Notes under the pieces: model-generated
What the model saw: only the letters and a program-made list of their open reading frames with translations
The model's database searches: none
What the model was told of the DNA's origin: nothing
In this document: piece after piece, positions 59,003 through 64,000 of the stretch
Layout of the letters: every line of letters begins with the position of its first letter
How positions within the stretch are numbered: the stretch's first letter is position 1
Made by a program: the position numbers and the translations under genes
Assembly: GCF_018130165.1 (NCBI RefSeq)
Contig: NZ_JAFCLZ010000011.1
Location: 186,001 to 250,000, forward strand
Source of the DNA: Bradyrhizobium sp. JYMT SZCCT0180
GTDB taxonomy: Bacteria > Pseudomonadota > Alphaproteobacteria > Rhizobiales > Xanthobacteraceae
DNA: 64,000 bases
Reading direction: 5' to 3'

Positions 59003-60109
59003 ATGTTTTACTGGCTGATCGAGCTTTCCAACACCGTCCCCGCTTTCTCCTTTTTGCGCGGCCTCCTCAACGTCTTCCGCTACATCACCTTCCGCACCGG
59101 CGGGGCGATGGTGACGGGCGCGCTATTTGTGTTCCTGTTCGGCCCCTGGATCATCGATCACTTAAGGCTTCGGCAGGGCAAGGGCCAGCCGATCCGCACC
59201 GATGGTCCGGCGTCGCATATCATCGCCAAGAAGGGCACGCCGACGATGGGCGGGCTGATGATCCTGTCGGGTCTCGTCGTCTCGACGCTGCTGTGGGCCA
59301 ACCCGCTCAATCCCTATGTCTGGATCGTGCTCGCGGTGACGCTCGGCTTCGGCTTCGTCGGCTTTTACGACGATTATCTGAAGGTGACGAAACAGACCCA
59401 TAGCGGTTTTGCCGGCAAGTTTCGTCTCGCCATCGAAGGCGTGATCGCGCTGATCGCCTGTTACGCGCTGGTGCGGCTCGGGCGCGACGTGACCTCGACC
59501 TCGCTGGCGATTCCCTTCCTGAAGGACATGGTGTTCAATTTCGGCTGGTTCTTCGTGATCTTCGGCGCCTTCGTCATCGTCGGCGCCGGCAACGCGGTCA
59601 ACCTGACCGACGGTCTCGACGGTCTTGCGATCGTCCCCGTGATGATCGCCGCCGCCAGTTTCGGCATGATCGCCTATCTGACCGGCAACGCTGTCTTCTC
59701 CGACTATCTGCAGATCAGATACGTCGCCGGCACCGGCGAACTTGCGGTGCTGTGCGGCGCGGTGCTCGGCGCCGGATTGGGATTCCTGTGGTTCAACGCG
59801 CCGCCGGCCTCGATCTTCATGGGCGACACCGGCTCGCTCGCGCTCGGCGGCATGCTGGGCGCGACCGCGGTTGCGGTCAAACACGAGATCGTGCTGGCCG
59901 TGATCGGCGGCCTGTTCGTGCTGGAAGCGGTTTCCGTGATCGTGCAGGTGGTGTCGTTCAAGCTGACCGGCAAACGCGTGTTCCGGATGGCGCCGCTGCA
60001 TCATCATTTCGAGCAGAAGGGCTGGACCGAACCGCAGATCGTGATCCGGTTCTGGATCATCTCGGTGATGCTGGCGCTTGCCGGCCTCTCCACGCTGAAG
60101 CTGCGGTGA
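59003..60109 (+). CDS. mraY: MraY, phospho-MurNAc-pentapeptide transferase
   Basis: 368 residues, the usual length, with ten TM helices. The catalytic features are intact: D123-D124 in GFYDDYLK, NLTDGLDGLA, MGDTGSLALGG and H333-H335 in MAPLHHHFEQKGW. The enzyme moves phospho-MurNAc-pentapeptide to undecaprenyl phosphate, giving lipid I. The ATG directly follows the TGA of the degenerate upstream copy and murD begins 4 bp after its stop. Its start context derives from the duplicated segment. Confidence 0.96.
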   Translation: MFYWLIELSNTVPAFSFLRGLLNVFRYITFRTGGAMVTGALFVFLFGPWIIDHLRLRQGKGQPIRTDGPASHIIAKKGTPTMGGLMILSGLVVSTLLWANPLNPYVWIVLAVTLGFGFVGFYDDYLKVTKQTHSGFAGKFRLAIEGVIALIACYALVRLGRDVTSTSLAIPFLKDMVFNFGWFFVIFGAFVIVGAGNAVNLTDGLDGLAIVPVMIAAASFGMIAYLTGNAVFSDYLQIRYVAGTGELAVLCGAVLGAGLGFLWFNAPPASIFMGDTGSLALGGMLGATAVAVKHEIVLAVIGGLFVLEAVSVIVQVVSFKLTGKRVFRMAPLHHHFEQKGWTEPQIVIRFWIISVMLALAGLSTLKLR

Positions 60110-60113
60110 TAAC

Positions 60114-61514
<1,401 letters not shown>

Positions 61515-61698
61515 AATTATCGCCGCCGAGTGGCGATGCGCCGGTCATCATCTTCAACCGCGCCTCGCTGCCCTGCAACACGATGCGCAGCACGGAAACA
61601 AAAGCCGGCGCTTCGCTTTCCAGCGATGCGCTTCCCCTGTACCATCATGTCAAGACGACCGGCATCAAGCGGTCGTCACGAAAAAGGGGAGGCTCTTC

Positions 61699-62907
61699 AT
61701 GCGTCGCAATATGATCGCCGCGTTCGTGCTCCTGTTGTCGGGAGCGGGGCTGACCGGCTCCGCGGTCGCGCAGCAACCGGTCAAGCTCGGTGTTCTCAAC
61801 GATCAGACGGGACTGTACGCGGATCTGTCCGGCATGGGCTCGGTCCATGCCGCGCGCATGGCGGTCGAGGATTTCGGCGGCAAGGTGCTGGGCCGGCCAA
61901 TCGAAGTCATCTTCGCCGACCACCAGAACAAGCCCGACATCGGCGCCAACATCGCGCGGCAGTGGATCGAGAATGAGGGCGTCAAACTCATCCTCGACGT
62001 TCCCAATTCGGCCGTGGGGCTCGCCGTGCGAGAGATAACGCGCACGCGCGACGCCGTTGATATCAACACCGGCGCCGCGACGTCGGATCTGTCCGGAAAA
62101 GCCTGTTCGGCGCACGGCGTGCACTGGAGCTTCGACACCTACGGTCTTGCGGCGACGATCGGCCAGGCGTTGGTGAAGCAAGGCGGCGATAGCTGGTTTT
62201 TCATCACCGCTGATTACGCATTCGGGCATGCCCTCGAAAAAGACACCTCGACGTTCGTCACGGCCGCAGGCGGCAAGGTGCTGGGGGCCGTGCGCCATCC
62301 GCTCAATACCGCCGACTTCTCGTCCTTCCTGCTGCAGGCGCAAGCCTCCAAGGCCAAGATCGTCGCGCTCTCGAACGCCGGCGGCGACACCATCAACGCG
62401 ATCAAACAGGCCGGGGAATTCGGCCTCGGCCGCAAAGGTGACCAGCGCGTGGCGGCACTCCTGCTGCAGTTTCCGGACACCCACGCCCTTGGCCTCGAAG
62501 CGGCGCAGGGCCTGACCGCGAGCGAGACTTTCTTCTGGGACCTCGACGACGCGACCCGTGCCTGGACCAAACGCCTGATCGCCCGGAACGCCGGGAAGCC
62601 GCCGAGCATGATCCATGCCGGGACCTACGGGGCCACGCTGCATTACCTCAAGGCGGTGGCGGCAGCCGGGACGACCGATGCGACCCAGGTCGTCGCCAAG
62701 ATGAAGGAACTGCCGATCGACGACTTCTACACCAAGGGCACGGTGCGCGAGGATGGACGTGTGATGCGGCCTTATTATCTGCTGCAAGTGAAGAAGCCTT
62801 CGGAATCCAAATACCAGTTCGATTATCTCAAGCTCCTTGCCACGGTGCCGGCTGAGCAAGCGGCGCGGCCGTTGAGCGAGACCGCTTGCCCGTTGGTGAA
62901 GCGCTGA
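61699..62907 (+). CDS. Branched-chain amino acid-type ABC substrate-binding protein
   Basis: 402 residues. The ATG has AGGGGAGG upstream, and the signal peptide is MRRNMIAAFVLLLSGAGLTG cut near AVAQ. The periplasmic-binding type 1 fold starts VKLGVLNDQTGLYADLSGMG and contains VIFADHQNKPDIGANIARQW, the pattern of LivJ-like proteins with broad ligands. No permease or ATPase genes follow before an SDR gene, so the transporter partner is elsewhere or the protein is orphaned. It is inserted directly after murD. Confidence 0.9.
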   Translation: MRRNMIAAFVLLLSGAGLTGSAVAQQPVKLGVLNDQTGLYADLSGMGSVHAARMAVEDFGGKVLGRPIEVIFADHQNKPDIGANIARQWIENEGVKLILDVPNSAVGLAVREITRTRDAVDINTGAATSDLSGKACSAHGVHWSFDTYGLAATIGQALVKQGGDSWFFITADYAFGHALEKDTSTFVTAAGGKVLGAVRHPLNTADFSSFLLQAQASKAKIVALSNAGGDTINAIKQAGEFGLGRKGDQRVAALLLQFPDTHALGLEAAQGLTASETFFWDLDDATRAWTKRLIARNAGKPPSMIHAGTYGATLHYLKAVAAAGTTDATQVVAKMKELPIDDFYTKGTVREDGRVMRPYYLLQVKKPSESKYQFDYLKLLATVPAEQAARPLSETACPLVKR

Positions 62908-63022
62908 GGCGGTACCCAGCGAAAGCCGAGCCTGATATCAACACGCCGCCGACCTCATGTATCTATCGCGGGCCCTGGAATCCCGCGCGGACCGGCGCAT
63001 GCGCATTTGAAGGAGAGAAGCG

Positions 63023-63775
63023 ATGGATCTGAAGGGCATGGTTGCACTGGTGACGGGTGGCAATGGCGGACTGGGGCAGCGCATCTGCCACGCGCTCGCG
63101 CAGGAGGGCGCACATGTGGCTGTCATGTACGCGCGCAGCCGCGAACAGGCGGAAACCGTCGCCGCCGAACTGACGTCGCGTTATCAGATCAACGCTCGAA
63201 CTTTCGCCTGCGACATCACCGACGCCGCGGCCGTGGATCGGCTGGTCGGCGAGGTAACGCAGGCCTTCGGCCGCCTTGATATCCTGATCAATGACGCCGC
63301 CTACAACCTCGCGATCCCCTTCGGCGATCTCGACAGTCTGTCGATGGAAGTGTGGAACAGGATCATGGCCACCAATCTGACGGGGCCGATGCAGCTGATC
63401 AAGGCGGTAGCTCCTGTCATGAAGGCCCAGGGACAGGGCCGCATCATCAACATCGCTTCGGTGGCGGGGCTCAGCCCAACCGGTTCTTCGATCGCCTATG
63501 CCGTGTCGAAGGCGGGACTGATTCACTTGACGCGTTGCATGGCGGTGGCGCTGGCGCCCGAGACGCTTGTCAACTGCGTGGCGCCGGGTCTGTTGGACGG
63601 CACCCGCGCGACAGCGAACCTCCGGCCCGAGCAGGTCGAACGCTCCGCATCGGCCTCGCTCCTGAAGAAGCCGGCCGACAAGGACGACTGCGCCGACATG
63701 GTTGTCGCCATGTGCCGCACCGAGACCATGACCGGCCAAACTGTCGTCATCGACTCCGGACGCGTCTTCCACTAG
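63023..63775 (+). CDS. SDR-family oxidoreductase (FabG-like)
   Basis: 250 residues. The NAD(P)-binding TGGNGGLGQRICHAL at the start and NDAAYN motif are visible. The catalytic Ser-Tyr-Lys set is in IASVAGLSPTGSSIAYAVSK. GGAGAGA precedes the ATG. It may reduce or oxidise a 3-oxoacyl or secondary-alcohol substrate; the neighbouring OYE gene and binding protein suggest a catabolic use, not fatty-acid synthesis, but this is inference. Confidence 0.9.
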   Translation: MDLKGMVALVTGGNGGLGQRICHALAQEGAHVAVMYARSREQAETVAAELTSRYQINARTFACDITDAAAVDRLVGEVTQAFGRLDILINDAAYNLAIPFGDLDSLSMEVWNRIMATNLTGPMQLIKAVAPVMKAQGQGRIINIASVAGLSPTGSSIAYAVSKAGLIHLTRCMAVALAPETLVNCVAPGLLDGTRATANLRPEQVERSASASLLKKPADKDDCADMVVAMCRTETMTGQTVVIDSGRVFH

Positions 63776-63827
63776 ACGGGCTTCCATTCGATGCCGCCCA
63801 GTTTGAAGATTAACCGAGGTTCGATCG

Positions 63828-64000
63828 ATGATCGTTTGGTCTCCTTTCAGGTTCAACAGCGGACAAGCGATGGCAAATCGGTTTGCGATTGCTCCGCTGA
63901 CGACCGATTCTTCCCATGAAGAGGGGACGGCTACCGAACACGAACTCGAATTTATCCGTCGGCGAGCCGCCAGCGGATTCGGCGCGACCATTTCTTCCGC
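63828..64000 (+). CDS. Old-yellow-enzyme-family oxidoreductase (5' part only)
   Basis: The first 57 residues are present and run off the window. MIVWSPFRFNSGQAMANRFA then IAPLTTDSSHEEGTATEHEL has the start typical of NADH:flavin oxidoreductase/OYE proteins (SPL..G...NRI..APMTT), followed by EFIRRRAASGFGATISS. GAGGTTCG lies before the ATG. It would be an FMN-dependent enoate reductase or related enzyme, probably co-regulated with the SDR 52 bp upstream. Confidence 0.8.
   Translation, partial: MIVWSPFRFNSGQAMANRFAIAPLTTDSSHEEGTATEHELEFIRRRAASGFGATISS

Overview
The window is a high-GC alphaproteobacterial chromosome segment. It most likely comes from Bradyrhizobium or a close Nitrobacteraceae relative. 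The reasons are the thiO-thiS-thiG-thiE-thiC order behind a TPP riboswitch, the domain make-up of the envelope and lipid genes, and several families of palindromic intergenic repeats typical of this group. No prophage, insertion sequence, tRNA or CRISPR array was seen. This is core genome with many small accessory envelope and transport genes.

Left part (1-24 kb). A TPP-riboswitch-controlled thiamine operon (minus strand, thiC cut by the window edge) is followed by a lytic transglycosylase, an OmpR-type two-component system, two PRC-barrel proteins, a dodecin, a DUF4403 protein, a D-aminoacylase-type amidohydrolase, orphan TctC- and TAXI-type binding proteins and an L,D-transpeptidase. From 17.3 to 22.6 kb lie genes that read as a lipid head-group module: a GT4 glycosyltransferase, a PmtA-like methyltransferase, an Mpo1-like membrane protein, a class III aminotransferase and a phosphatidylserine decarboxylase. 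The last two start head to head on one shared CATG. An unlisted 56-residue peptide with a textbook double-glycine leader follows, then two divergent Nudix hydrolases.

Middle (24-48 kb). Secreted or envelope proteins come first (FecR-domain, cysteine-rich, two divergent DUF2147 paralogues, extensin-like). Then come a TetR/molybdo-flavoprotein operon with a fused Fe-S/Mo subunit, a TetR-controlled EmrAB-type efflux pair with a perfect 21-bp operator, an ABC exporter preceded by a candidate 23-codon ORF, MATE and DMT exporters, a TauE/SafE permease, and an AraC regulator between two paralogous alpha/beta hydrolases.

Right part (48-64 kb). RNase P RNA is followed by a DGPF/YCII protein with an ECF42-type sigma factor and an AmpD-like amidase. 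The first half of the division and cell-wall (dcw) cluster follows: rsmH-ftsL-ftsI-murE-murF-[mraY copy]-mraY-murD. mraZ is absent upstream. mraY is tandemly duplicated: the upstream copy is an open 309-codon frame that has lost the first Asp of the DDY motif and the whole HHH-containing C-terminus. After murD the cluster stops and is replaced by a branched-chain-amino-acid-type binding protein, an SDR and the start of an old-yellow-enzyme gene.

The strongest leads are the decayed mraY tandem copy, the double-glycine peptide, and a TTCGTCGC element about 100 bp upstream of three separate envelope genes.
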